DNA from: Planctomycetota bacterium
Lineage (GTDB): Bacteria; Planctomycetota; UBA1135; UBA2386
Reading direction: 5' to 3'
DNA length: 56,667 bases
NCBI GenBank assembly: GCA_947444055.1
Contig: CANEYR010000018.1
Location: 1-56,667 of the forward strand
The notes under the pieces are model-generated. The model searched no databases, was not told the DNA's origin, and saw nothing but the letters and a program-made list of their open reading frames with translations. A program made the position numbers and the translations under genes. Below are positions 15,177 to 23,789 of this stretch, piece after piece. How positions within the stretch are numbered: the first letter of the stretch is position 1; each line of letters begins with the position of its first letter.

Positions 15177-16805
15177 TCACTCCACTGCTCCAAGCCGCAC
15201 GAGCGCGTTCGCCAACTCGTCGCCTGGATCCGAGCCAGCTTCGCGCGCCAAACTCAACGCTGTCTCTCCCCCCTCATTCTTAACATTGACTTCGGCGCCG
15301 TGCTGCACCAGCAACTCCAGGACCGCCAATCGGTCACCACCCGATGCCGCCATCGACCCGAGCCAATGCAGCGGGGTGTCCCCATTCCAATCGACGGCGT
15401 TCACTTTGCACCCGCGATCGATCGCCGCCTTCGCCCTCTCCGGGTCGCCGCAATAGGCGGCAAAGTGGAGCGCGGTCATGCCGCGCTTGCCGATGCCGGG
15501 ATGCCAAAGGGTTGGTCTTGGCTGGTCGGTCGTACCTGTGGGGATTTCACGCGCATCCATTGTCACGCCCTTCCTTCTCTCGGCAACTATCCACCGAGGC
15601 CTCGGGGGACCCTCCCCGCCTTCTTCGTCAATAAGATCACTGCTGTTTGCATCTGTCATCTCGACATCACCCCTCAGATTCAATGCGGTTTTCATATCGG
15701 CTTCGGAACCAACAACATCACCGGCCATCAGTCGAACTTTGGATCTCACTTTATACAGATTGCTTGAGAGAGGCGCCACCTGTAAAGCAATTTCGATATC
15801 CAGCAATCCACCCGCGACATTACCACTCGCTGCCAGCAACAAGGCTCTCCGTCTCCTTGCGACAACACGACTAGGACACAGAGTCAGAGCCATTCCATAG
15901 TCCTGAATAGCCCCTTCCGATTCGCCCAATCCTTCGCGGGCTTCGCCACGGCACTCCCACGCCCTGAAGTCGGTAGAGTCCATCTGTATCAAGAGAGATG
16001 CATCTTTCACCGATGCGTCATGCCTACCTAACCTCAGCATGACTCTAGCGCGATTCCCAATTGCCTGCCGATATGTTGGATTAATATCAATCGCCAAAGC
16101 GAAATCAGAAAGTGCTTTTGCATAATCCATGGCGCCCATATGGCAAAGGCCCCTTCCATTGAGGGCTGCTAGGTTAGCTGGCTCAATCGCAATCGCATGG
16201 TCGAATGAAGCAATCGCCAAGTTAAACCTTGCGAGAGATCGCTCTGCCACGCCAAGGTAGTACCAAGCCACAGCATTCGTTGGGTCAGCATCGGCCGCCA
16301 TCCGAAAGGCATCGGCCGCGCGAGAAAACTCTGCAATAGCCAAGAAACAACGCCCCCTTAGACGTAGCGCATCGCCATCGGTCGGCCAACGCTCAATCAC
16401 CGAGCTTGCGTCGGCCATGCCATTGGAGTAGTCGCCGTCTTGATAGTGAGCAAATCCACGGCAAAGAAGACCTGCGTGGACGTCTGCTCCGCGGGACATC
16501 GCCTCGTTAGCATCATTCTTTGCACCCGCAGCATCCCCAACCTCCAATCGGACCCTACTCCTCAGAAGCAATGTGTCAGCGTCAATCTCGTGTTGATCGA
16601 AACATTGATCTATATCGCGAGATGCCGCACCATACTCATCAAGATCGATCCAAATAGACGCCCTCAACTTCAGGCTCTCTGAAGACACGCTTCTTTCTAT
16701 GGCATGCGTAACTATCCCTAGCGCAGAATACACCTTGCCTAAATTAAAAAGCTTTCTGGCTTCTTGGATCATCTCGTTAGGCACTGCGGACAAATCGAAC
16801 TTCAT
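15177..16805 (-). CDS. TPR and ankyrin repeat protein
   Basis: 542 aa. Residues about 10-370 form roughly ten tetratricopeptide repeats (for example AVAWYYLGVAERSLARFNLA and AALNGRGLCHMGAMDYAKAL); residues about 430-540 form three ankyrin repeats (GMTALHFAAYCGDPERAKAA, GDTPLHWLGSMA, GGETALSLAREAGSD). An acidic linker separates them. Both domains bind proteins, so this is likely a cytoplasmic scaffold; no signal peptide is seen. Base composition is visibly more AT-rich than the flanks, with codons such as AAT, TTA and ATA common, suggesting transfer into this site. ATG 16805 is preceded by TAGGATGCC. Confidence 0.88.
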   Translation of the reverse strand: MKFDLSAVPNEMIQEARKLFNLGKVYSALGIVTHAIERSVSSESLKLRASIWIDLDEYGAASRDIDQCFDQHEIDADTLLLRSRVRLEVGDAAGAKNDANEAMSRGADVHAGLLCRGFAHYQDGDYSNGMADASSVIERWPTDGDALRLRGRCFLAIAEFSRAADAFRMAADADPTNAVAWYYLGVAERSLARFNLAIASFDHAIAIEPANLAALNGRGLCHMGAMDYAKALSDFALAIDINPTYRQAIGNRARVMLRLGRHDASVKDASLLIQMDSTDFRAWECRGEAREGLGESEGAIQDYGMALTLCPSRVVARRRRALLLAASGNVAGGLLDIEIALQVAPLSSNLYKVRSKVRLMAGDVVGSEADMKTALNLRGDVEMTDANSSDLIDEEGGEGPPRPRWIVAERRKGVTMDAREIPTGTTDQPRPTLWHPGIGKRGMTALHFAAYCGDPERAKAAIDRGCKVNAVDWNGDTPLHWLGSMAASGGDRLAVLELLVQHGAEVNVKNEGGETALSLAREAGSDPGDELANALVRLGAVE

Positions 16806-16825
16806 GGCGGCATCCTACAGTATCA

Positions 16826-17368
16826 CTAGGCGCGCCGTTCGGCTTGAGGGGCGCCGAGGTTCTCTTCGAACATCCCAGGGGGTATGATGATTATCATGAC
16901 GTCGAGTGTTCTAAACGCCCGCTTGAAAATCCGCCATATCGAAGGGTCGTCACCGTCACCACCCCCTTGTCCAGGAGAGCCTCCACCGCCATCAGGAGCC
17001 TCAGGGGCAGGATCGCCACCCCCACATCCCTCAGGCACGGGATCGCTACGCTCCCAACCTTCAGGCGTGGGATTATCGTACTCTTCCTCAACGTGTCTCT
17101 TCCACTTACGACGCTGGGTAACATCGTTCAGGAACTCATTGTTGTCCCACTCATATTTTTGGCACGCCTCCCAATCACTCCTCGAGGCCGCATCATTCAT
17201 TCTCTGAACCGCCTTGGTCGCCCTCTGGACCCGCTGCGGGCTCCACACGCAAAGCAAGTGCGACGAGAATGGGCCTCTTCGGCTTCCGCCGCAAACCACT
17301 CGGACCACGAGGTCAGCAGCGCAATCTGCCACTGATTCAATTGTCGTTTTGGGAGGAAGCTCGAACAT
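16826..17368 (-). CDS. Hypothetical Pro/Gly-rich protein
   Basis: 180 aa, no recognised family. The ATG at 17368 has a ribosome site (AAGGTG). The middle has a Trp/Lys-rich segment (ACQKYEWDNNEFLNDVTQ), then a Pro-Glu-Gly-rich low-complexity stretch (PAPEAPDGGGGSPGQGGGDG), then a short hydrophobic run near the C-terminus (TLDVMIIIIPPGMF). Reads like the end of a secreted or membrane-tethered accessory protein. Antisense frames are also open, so the call rests on the start signal, strand agreement and island context. Confidence 0.55.
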   Translation of the reverse strand: MFELPPKTTIESVADCAADLVVRVVCGGSRRGPFSSHLLCVWSPQRVQRATKAVQRMNDAASRSDWEACQKYEWDNNEFLNDVTQRRKWKRHVEEEYDNPTPEGWERSDPVPEGCGGGDPAPEAPDGGGGSPGQGGGDGDDPSIWRIFKRAFRTLDVMIIIIPPGMFEENLGAPQAERRA

Positions 17369-17397
17369 GGATCACCTTATGCATTCTGCCGTCTGCC

Positions 17398-18234
17398 TCA
17401 CTTCGACACCCACGGCAAGGGCTTTCCATCCTGGTCCAGAAGAACGGTCCGAATCTCTTCGCTCCTCGAAAGCCCTACTCTGACCGCGGCGCTTCCATTC
17501 TCTCTTTCGATGCCAAGCCCGCTGCCGACTTTCGTACTCTGCAGCACAACCCTAGGATTCCCGTCGCACATTTCAAGAAGCATGCTGCCAGAAGCCGTGG
17601 CTTGGAGATAGATGCCCAGCCGTCTCGCGCCCAACAACAAATAGGTCATTCCTTCATTCATGGATGCAAGCTGAACGGCGCTCTTCCCGCCCTGCAAGAG
17701 ATCAAACGTCGCGCCTTTCGCGTCCGCGATCCACGCCAGACCGGATGCCTTTCCTGCGTCCACAGACGGATGCCGAAGCTCAATCGATGCACGCCCGGAC
17801 TCCGCCGTCTCACTACGCAGCAAGAGCCTATCTTTGGCATTTGCCGTCGAGTGCGAAATGACCAGATCGCCCGCTTGCGTCAACGCGACACGCACACAAC
17901 TGTCGGCCGGGTCGCCCATTGTCAACTCGGCTCCCGAACTGCCACCAACGATCGCAACATGCCCCTCAGCCTTCGCCACAGTGCCACGAAAGGCAAACTC
18001 ACCATTGTTGACGGTTACAGTTAGCTGATCTGCAACCTCTTCGCCTATCACCTGCAGGCCATAGCCACATCCATCGATCAATCCAAGACGACATCGCACG
18101 CGTCCCTTGTCATCACGCACCTCAAACACCGAAGGTCCACGATCTTGAGAGGACTTCCAGGCGACATTTACCAGGGTCGCGCTCAGCACGATCGCTGCGG
18201 TCACGACAGTCGAACGATGTGGCATGTTCATCAT
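17398..18234 (-). CDS. Hypothetical exported or membrane-anchored protein
   Basis: 278 aa with an N-terminal hydrophobic segment (VVTAAIVLSATLVNVAW), likely a signal anchor. The rest is a repetitive beta-rich sequence with recurring VRCRLGL, LTVTVNNGEF, ELTMGDPADSC and GATFDLLQGG strands, suggesting a beta-helix or beta-sandwich. It ends with TVLLDQDGKPLPWVSK. No catalytic motif or named family recognised. The start region carries the same TGTAGGATGCC-like leader as the TPR gene. Divergent from the SGNH-like gene. Confidence 0.7.
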   Translation of the reverse strand: MMNMPHRSTVVTAAIVLSATLVNVAWKSSQDRGPSVFEVRDDKGRVRCRLGLIDGCGYGLQVIGEEVADQLTVTVNNGEFAFRGTVAKAEGHVAIVGGSSGAELTMGDPADSCVRVALTQAGDLVISHSTANAKDRLLLRSETAESGRASIELRHPSVDAGKASGLAWIADAKGATFDLLQGGKSAVQLASMNEGMTYLLLGARRLGIYLQATASGSMLLEMCDGNPRVVLQSTKVGSGLGIERENGSAAVRVGLSRSEEIRTVLLDQDGKPLPWVSK

Positions 18235-18313
18235 GGCATCCTACAAGCGTTTGGAGTGTCGCTCGGGCACATCACCAACGTCCGCGGCGACCACAGAACG
18301 AACCGCCCGTAGC

Positions 18314-19426
18314 ATGCGACCCGTGCCGCGCCAGCCATCGATCCGAGCCCGCCTCACCATCGCCGCAGTAACCACACTGCTCGCCAGCGGCGCCGCCTTC
18401 TGGATCTGGCACACCTACCGCCGCCCCACCACCGTCGTCGTCACCATGACGCAAAGCGGTGACGAGGAGACCACGTGGAACGGCCAGGACGCCTACGTCA
18501 TCGATCCCAAGGCCGGCCTGCGCGTTCGCCGTTCGAGCACCCACCGCCTACCCATGGTCGCCGTCGACAGCAGCGACGTGCAGGAGGTCGAGAAACACCG
18601 CGACGCCAACGGCTTTCTGCGCGCCCACGAACTGCCGTCGCCGCTCGACCGCCCCACCGTGCTCGCCGTCGGCGACAGCCACCTCGATGGCATCGTCAGC
18701 ACCGCCGACAACGCCACCAGCCTGCTCGAAGCCGCGTCGCCGATCGCGACGCCGTACTACTGCCTCAACGCTGGCTGTGGCTACTACAGCCTCTGGCAGC
18801 ACGTGCTGCGCGCGCGCGACCTGCTGCCGAAGTACCACCCACGCGTCGTCGTCCTCGTCGTCTTCCTCGGCAACGACTTCCTCGATCTCGACAACCCGAA
18901 GTTCCCGCACCTCGACGACACCCTCACCGAACAGCCTGGTCACGAACTGACGCAAGCGGAGACGACCAGCGCGCGCGAACGCGACCTCGCCTTGGTGGCG
19001 CCGTACAGCCAACTGTTCTGGCAAGGCCTCAACCAAGCCCTGCTGCTGCATCGCGAACCTGCGCGACTGGACCTGTGGATGCGAAAAGCTCGGCATGCCA
19101 TAACGGCGATGGAACACGCCGCCGCCGCCAACGAGGCGAAGGTGATCTGGGCGCTGCTGCCGTCGTTCGACTTGGTGTTCCCAGAACGCACGCAGGGACT
19201 CAGCAAGCTCGCGGATGAAGTCGTGCGCGGTGGTGCCCAGCGGCGCTTGCGCGATGCGTTGGTCGCGGTCCTCGCCGACATGAAGGCGCATGTCGTCGAC
19301 GTCGAGACGCACTTCCGCGCCGACGGCAACCTCGCCCTCTACGCGATGGACTTCCACATCTACCGCCGCGGCCACCAGCAGTTGTTCGAAGCCCTGCGCG
19401 GCCCGATCGCCGCGCATCTGCGCTGA
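18314..19426 (+). CDS. SGNH/GDSL-like hydrolase, membrane-anchored
   Basis: 370 aa. A hydrophobic anchor (TIAAVTTLLASGAAFWIW) precedes an SGNH-type domain: block I VLAVGDSHLDGI with the nucleophile Ser, block II around CLNAGCGYYS with the Gly, block III VVFLGNDFLDLD with the Asn, and a C-terminal DFHIYRRGHQQ carrying the Asp-x-His pair. These fit an esterase or acetyltransferase-like acylhydrolase acting outside the cytoplasm, perhaps on glycans. Start set at ATG 18314, where the anchor begins; the longer frame overlaps the divergent gene. Confidence 0.83.
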   Translation: MRPVPRQPSIRARLTIAAVTTLLASGAAFWIWHTYRRPTTVVVTMTQSGDEETTWNGQDAYVIDPKAGLRVRRSSTHRLPMVAVDSSDVQEVEKHRDANGFLRAHELPSPLDRPTVLAVGDSHLDGIVSTADNATSLLEAASPIATPYYCLNAGCGYYSLWQHVLRARDLLPKYHPRVVVLVVFLGNDFLDLDNPKFPHLDDTLTEQPGHELTQAETTSARERDLALVAPYSQLFWQGLNQALLLHREPARLDLWMRKARHAITAMEHAAAANEAKVIWALLPSFDLVFPERTQGLSKLADEVVRGGAQRRLRDALVAVLADMKAHVVDVETHFRADGNLALYAMDFHIYRRGHQQLFEALRGPIAAHLR

Positions 19427-19429
19427 CGA

Positions 19430-20734
19430 TCAGACCCGCCGTAGCACCGCGAAGTAGCCGCCGTCGCAGTCGCCAGCGCGCGGCAACGTCAACTGACTCG
19501 GCCCGCGCTCACAGCGCGGCGTCTTGGCATCCGCGAGCACCGCGGTGACCACGTCATCGTTCTCTTCGCGATCGATCGAGCAGGTCGAATACACCACCGC
19601 ACCACCCGGCTTGCACAGCGCGATCGCTTGCGACAGCAGCAGTCGCTGCAACACGGTCAGCTCGGCGAAGGTCGATGGCTCCAGACGCAGCCGAACTTCG
19701 ACGCGGCGCGCCAACACGCCGGAGTTGGAACAGGGCACGTCGGCGAGCACGGCATCCGCCATCGGCAACTGCGCGGCGTTGGTGATGACCTGCACAACAT
19801 CGCCAAGTCGCAGCCGCGTGACGTTCTCGACGATGCGTTGCCGCCGTTCGCCATCGATGTCGAAGGCAACCACACGCCCACCAGGCCGCACGCGTTCGGC
19901 GAGCCACGTCGTCTTGGTGCCTGGCGCCGCACACAGATCGACCACGGTGTCGCCCGGTTTGCACGGCACCGCCTCGGCGGCGGCAAGCGCCGTCGGATCC
20001 TGCACGACGAACTGGCCTTTGCGAAAGGCGGCGGTCGCAAACGGCGAACTGCCGCCACTCCAACGCAACAGCCGCGCATGCGCCGTCATCGTCGTCTCGA
20101 CTTTGCCCGCGGCCAACTCGGCTGAAAGAGCCGCCGGATCGATGGTGGCCGCCACGCGCAAGAAGACATCGGGAACGGCACTCGCGGCGGCAGCGATGCC
20201 CGGCAGCGCGGCGATGCCAAGCTGCTCACGCCAGCGCTGCACCAAGAAGTCCGGGAGCGAATGCAAGATCGCCAGCCGTTCGCAGGCATCGGTTGGCAAT
20301 GGCTGCGCCAGCAACAGCGCGCGACCGTGGCCGAGATCGAGCTCGCTCGGCGTGTCGGCGGCGGCGCGATTGACGATCGCCTTCGTGATCTGCCGCAGAA
20401 TCGCGTTCGCAAAGCCCTTGTTGCCGCGCACCACTTCGACCGTCTCGTGCACAGCGGCGTGCATCGGCATGCCGGGCACAAACAGCAATTGGTAAGCCCC
20501 AAGGCGAAGGGCGGTAAGCAGCTCGGGGTTCTTTGGTAGGCCTTGGTGCGCGAGCCCCGATAGCACATGGTCGAGGCAACGCTGACGCCGCAGCACCCCG
20601 TGCGCGAGCTCGAACGCGAAGGCCTGATCGCGGGGTTCGAGACCCTTGGTGTCGAGGGCCTCACGCAGCCGGTCGCTGTGCCCTCGCTCGAGCGCCACGA
20701 GGGCGCGCAAAGCCACGGTCCGCGCGTTGCCCAT
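19430..20734 (-). CDS. rsmB: 16S rRNA (cytosine-5) methyltransferase, RsmB/NOP family
   Basis: 434 aa with an N-terminal NusB-like RNA-binding domain (residues 1 to about 140) and a C-terminal SAM-dependent methyltransferase: VVDLCAAPGTKTTWLAE (SAM loop), DVPCSNSGVLARR (motif IV Cys) and VVYSTCSIDREEND (motif VI catalytic Cys). This is the RsmB arrangement that modifies C967 of 16S rRNA. It follows fmt with 6 nt between them, the common fmt-rsmB pairing. Confidence 0.94.
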   Translation of the reverse strand: MGNARTVALRALVALERGHSDRLREALDTKGLEPRDQAFAFELAHGVLRRQRCLDHVLSGLAHQGLPKNPELLTALRLGAYQLLFVPGMPMHAAVHETVEVVRGNKGFANAILRQITKAIVNRAAADTPSELDLGHGRALLLAQPLPTDACERLAILHSLPDFLVQRWREQLGIAALPGIAAAASAVPDVFLRVAATIDPAALSAELAAGKVETTMTAHARLLRWSGGSSPFATAAFRKGQFVVQDPTALAAAEAVPCKPGDTVVDLCAAPGTKTTWLAERVRPGGRVVAFDIDGERRQRIVENVTRLRLGDVVQVITNAAQLPMADAVLADVPCSNSGVLARRVEVRLRLEPSTFAELTVLQRLLLSQAIALCKPGGAVVYSTCSIDREENDDVVTAVLADAKTPRCERGPSQLTLPRAGDCDGGYFAVLRRV

Positions 20735-20740
20735 CGGCCC

Positions 20741-21673
20741 TTAGCCGAAGCGCGCGTCAGGAGCGATGTGGTGACCGCGCACGAACTCACCGGCCGTCAT
20801 GTTGCGGCCGTTGTCGGGCTTGATGCGCGTGATCCGGTAGATGTCCTTGCCCGTGCACACGCGGATGCCTTCTTCGCCCGACGATTGCAGCCCGCCGGGA
20901 ATGCCCATGCCGTAGAGATCCTGCTCGACTGAACCTTCCATGACGATGAAGCGCTTGCTGCCAAGCCGTGTCTGCGCGCCTGGCTTTGGCGTCATCGCCC
21001 GCACCAACAAGTCGATCTCTTTGGCCGGCAGCTTCCAGTTGATGACGCCGTGCTCCTTCTCGACCTTCGGCGCGTAGGTGGCCTTGTCGTTGTCTTGTGG
21101 GGCGTACTTGGCCTTGCCGCTGGCGATGATGGCGATCGCTTCGAGCAACGCCGCGCCCGACAGCTCCGCGAGTCGCTCGCGCAATTGGCCCGCATGTTCG
21201 CGAGGATCGATCTTGGTGACCTTCGTCAGCAATATGTCGCCGGCATCGAGTGCCTCGATGATGCGCATGATGGTGATGCCGGTGTCCGCGCGCCCATCGC
21301 GAATGGCGCGCTGGATCGGTGCGGCGCCGCGGTAGAGCGGCAACAGCGACGCATGCGCATTGATCAGCCCGTGCTTGGGCACCTTCAACATCTCCGACTT
21401 CAGGATGACGCCGTAGCTGACGACGATGCCGAGGTCTGGCTTCAGCTGCTTCATCTTGGCGAGAAACTCTTCGCCGTGCGGATCGGCCGGTTGCTCACAA
21501 GGCAGCCCGAGTTCCACCGCCGCAAGTTTGACTTCGCTGTCATAGATCTTGCGGCCGCGGCCACGGGGCGCGTCAGGCTTGGTGACCACGAGTTCGGGCG
21601 AAAACCCGCCGGCTTTGAGGGCCTGCAGCGACGGGATGGCGAAGTCACTGCTACCGAAGAAAACAATGCGCAA
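20741..21673 (-). CDS. fmt: Methionyl-tRNA formyltransferase
   Basis: Formylates initiator Met-tRNA. Seen: RIVFFGSSDFAIPSLQAL at the N-terminus, SYGVILKSEMLKVPKHG, and INAHASLLPLYRGAAPIQRAI with the catalytic Asn and His, then DTGITIMRI and the C-terminal OB-like domain. About 310 aa, normal. The conserved start falls on a TTG at 21673 with no better start or clear ribosome site nearby; the open frame runs further to 21844 but that part is unlike the family. Confidence 0.94.
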   Translation of the reverse strand: MRIVFFGSSDFAIPSLQALKAGGFSPELVVTKPDAPRGRGRKIYDSEVKLAAVELGLPCEQPADPHGEEFLAKMKQLKPDLGIVVSYGVILKSEMLKVPKHGLINAHASLLPLYRGAAPIQRAIRDGRADTGITIMRIIEALDAGDILLTKVTKIDPREHAGQLRERLAELSGAALLEAIAIIASGKAKYAPQDNDKATYAPKVEKEHGVINWKLPAKEIDLLVRAMTPKPGAQTRLGSKRFIVMEGSVEQDLYGMGIPGGLQSSGEEGIRVCTGKDIYRITRIKPDNGRNMTAGEFVRGHHIAPDARFG

Positions 21674-21795
21674 GGGGGGAACTGCCTGTCGGGGTGCGGA
21701 GCCGGAACGGAAGTGCGAGCGATCGGCGCGGCAGACGGTAGCCGTGCCGCCCCACTGGGGCAAAGGTTCGCACCTGGGCAAAACAGCCGCGCGCC

Positions 21796-22626
21796 GTGGA
21801 GCCGCGTTGGGAAGACCGCTACACCGACACGCTGCGCATGCCAATTCCCGTCGAAAACCACGCTGCTTGCGTCGACTTCGCGCCGGTTGCTCGGCGCGAA
21901 GTCACGGTGTTCGGCGCGCCCGCGGAGCTGGTCTTGGTGCCCCAGCGGCGAGAACGCCATGGCCGCCCGATGGCTGAGCCGCCGGCGTTCGTCGCCAGTC
22001 GCGCGGCGCGCATCGTGCGGGACGAAGCGATCTGGCGAGAGAACGGCCTCGTGCTGACCCCCAATCGCTACCCGTTCGCGGCCCAGCATCGACTGCTGTG
22101 GCCGGACGAGCCGATTCGCGAAGTCAGCTTCGCGATGTGGCACGCGGTGCTCGATTGGACGGCGCGCAGTGGTGGCACCGCGCTCGTCAACAACATCGGC
22201 GCTGCGGCGACCATCGCTCGGGCCCACGCGCACCTAGTGCCGCTGCGCCTACCGTTCCTGACCTCGCTGCCCGAACGACCACTCGCCGCCGAACTGATCG
22301 AGTTGCCACGCGGGGTCGAGTTGTTGCAGAAGGACACGCCGGTTTGCCTCGTCGGCGTACGCGGCGATGCCGACGCTTGTGCGAAGGCGCTGCTGCTGTT
22401 GGCGGAAGCCAGGCGCACCGCGGCCTGCAACGTAGTTGTGCACGAACGCACGGCGTGGCTCTTCCCGCGGTCCCTGGAGACGCCGACACCGCACTTTCCG
22501 TATGCGCTCGGCGCGGCCGAAGTGTGGGGCCGCTGGTGCTACATGGACGAAGAGCCGTTTCGTGCAGCGGACGGCGACCAGCTGGAACGGGCGCTGGTCG
22601 CGGCGGGCAAGTCCGCCCTTCGCTAG
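21796..22626 (+). CDS. HIT-superfamily nucleotidylyltransferase-like protein
   Basis: 276 aa from a GTG. The centre resembles GalT/ApaH-type HIT proteins: GLVLTPNRYPFAAQHRLLW followed by a segment ending IARAHAHLVPL, which carries the His-x-His-x core of the active site. The C-terminal PTPHFPYALGAAEVWG has no assigned role. HIT transferases move nucleotides between sugar phosphates or cleave dinucleotides. No zinc Cys pair typical of GalT is evident, so GalT itself is unlikely. ATG at 21838 is an alternative start. Divergent from fmt. Confidence 0.68.
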   Translation: MEPRWEDRYTDTLRMPIPVENHAACVDFAPVARREVTVFGAPAELVLVPQRRERHGRPMAEPPAFVASRAARIVRDEAIWRENGLVLTPNRYPFAAQHRLLWPDEPIREVSFAMWHAVLDWTARSGGTALVNNIGAAATIARAHAHLVPLRLPFLTSLPERPLAAELIELPRGVELLQKDTPVCLVGVRGDADACAKALLLLAEARRTAACNVVVHERTAWLFPRSLETPTPHFPYALGAAEVWGRWCYMDEEPFRAADGDQLERALVAAGKSALR

Positions 22627-22645
22627 CGGCCCACTTGCTGACGGC

Positions 22646-23662
22646 CTACTTGCTGGCGACGAAGAGCAGGCGAGACATCGGCAGCAGGCCGAGTTCGCGG
22701 ATCTTGGCTTCGCGCGCCAAGGCGAGGTCGCGCTCTTCGTTCAAGCGGTCGAGACTCTCCGTCAGTCGCTTGGCCTGCGACGAGTCGGGACCCTCGGTGG
22801 CGCGCGCTTCCGCCAACTGGTCGCGCAACTGCAGTCGACGAGCATCGATCGTGTCGAAGGCATCGAGCACCGACAGCCACGCCTTCACCGCCTTGGCGGC
22901 GTCCTTCGTGTAGCGCTCGCTGAGCACGTCCTGCATGCCCTTCCACAACTGCGTCTGCGTCTGCTGGCCAGTGAACGCCACCGGCGTCGCCCCTGGATGC
23001 GCGAGCAAGAAGAAGTGCGGGACATTGTCCTTCCAGTCGTAGCCCCTGAACACGTTGTGGAACGGGTGCGTCGGCTCGACCACATGCATCGGCAAGCGCA
23101 CCGTGCGAAACCACTTCGTCAGCAGCAGCGTGCGGTCGTTGTTGAGCGAGCGCTGCAGCAACGCTTCGTCGCCGTCCTTGCACTTGCTGCACTCGCGCAT
23201 CACGAGCAAGGGTCGGTCGTCACCCGCTTCCCACAAGACTGCGAGAGCCGCTTCGAGGGCCATCGGACCAGCCGCCACCGTCTTGCGCGGGTCGAGCTTT
23301 GGCGGCACGGGGTGACACCAATCGACCTTCAAGCGATCCTTCGAGGTGTGACCACGTTCGAACGTCATCACGATGCCGCCGGTGCGGGGACCCACGCGCG
23401 AACCTGGCAGCGGGGCCCGGGGCGTCACCGGACCATCGGTGGGTTGCTCAGGGCCTGGCGCACTCGGGCCAGCGGGGCCGGGCGCGGCCGGGCTAGCTGG
23501 CTGCGGCGCCGCGGGAGCCGCGGGCTCGCCAGCGCCTGTAACCGTCGCGATCGAACCAGTGCCGGTCACCCAACTGGGACCGATTGGGCGGGAGTTTCAT
23601 TGCGCGCGCGCGGCGGCAGCAGCAGTCAAACAAAGGGCAAGGCTGGTCAGTCGAACGTTCAT
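22646..23662 (-). CDS. Exported thioredoxin-like CxxC protein with in-frame TGA after the signal peptide
   Basis: ATG at 23662 opens a 21-residue signal peptide (MNVRLTSLALCLTAAAAARAQ); the next codon is TGA (23599-23597), after which the same frame runs uninterrupted for over 310 codons. The mature part has a Pro/Ala-rich linker, then a domain with RPLLVMRECSKCKDGDEALL (Cys-x2-Cys), NNDRTLLLTKWFRTVRLP, FFLLAHPGATPVAFTG and a coiled-coil C-terminus, compatible with a thioredoxin-like fold. The neighbouring paralog has Cys exactly where this gene has TGA. Options are Sec insertion, a recent nonsense mutation, or restart at the GTG at 23569, which would lose the signal peptide. Conserved sequence throughout argues against an old pseudogene. 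Confidence 0.72.
23567..23599 (-). promoter_or_regulatory. Possible SECIS-like hairpin after in-frame TGA
   Basis: Minus strand: the TGA is followed by 6 nt, then CGCCCAA pairing with TTGGGTG (7 bp, one G-U) around a 10-nt loop that contains GGTC, the core seen in the E. coli fdhF SECIS loop. The loop lies a few bases nearer the TGA than in fdhF. Other pairings are possible in this GC-rich stretch, so this is weaker than the hairpin at 2665-2701. Confidence 0.3.
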
Positions 23663-23696
23663 CGGCGGTCCTCGTCTAGAGTGTTTGGTTATACGG

Positions 23697-23714
23697 CGAC
23701 TAGGCAGCTAGTCG
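23697..23714. repeat. Perfect inverted repeat upstream of the CxxC paralog
   Basis: CGACTAG, loop GCAG, CTAGTCG: a 7-bp perfect stem lying 35 nt upstream of the start at 23662 and 76 nt past the end of the upstream paralog. Just after it, on the minus strand, is TATAAC, which could be a -10 element. It may be an operator or a weak terminator; there is no T tract. Confidence 0.35.
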
Positions 23715-23789
23715 TGCGATCCATGGGAGTCACCCAAGCCATCGGGCGATTGCCAGGAAACCTAAAGGCCCCCGGCAATGCCGTGCGCA

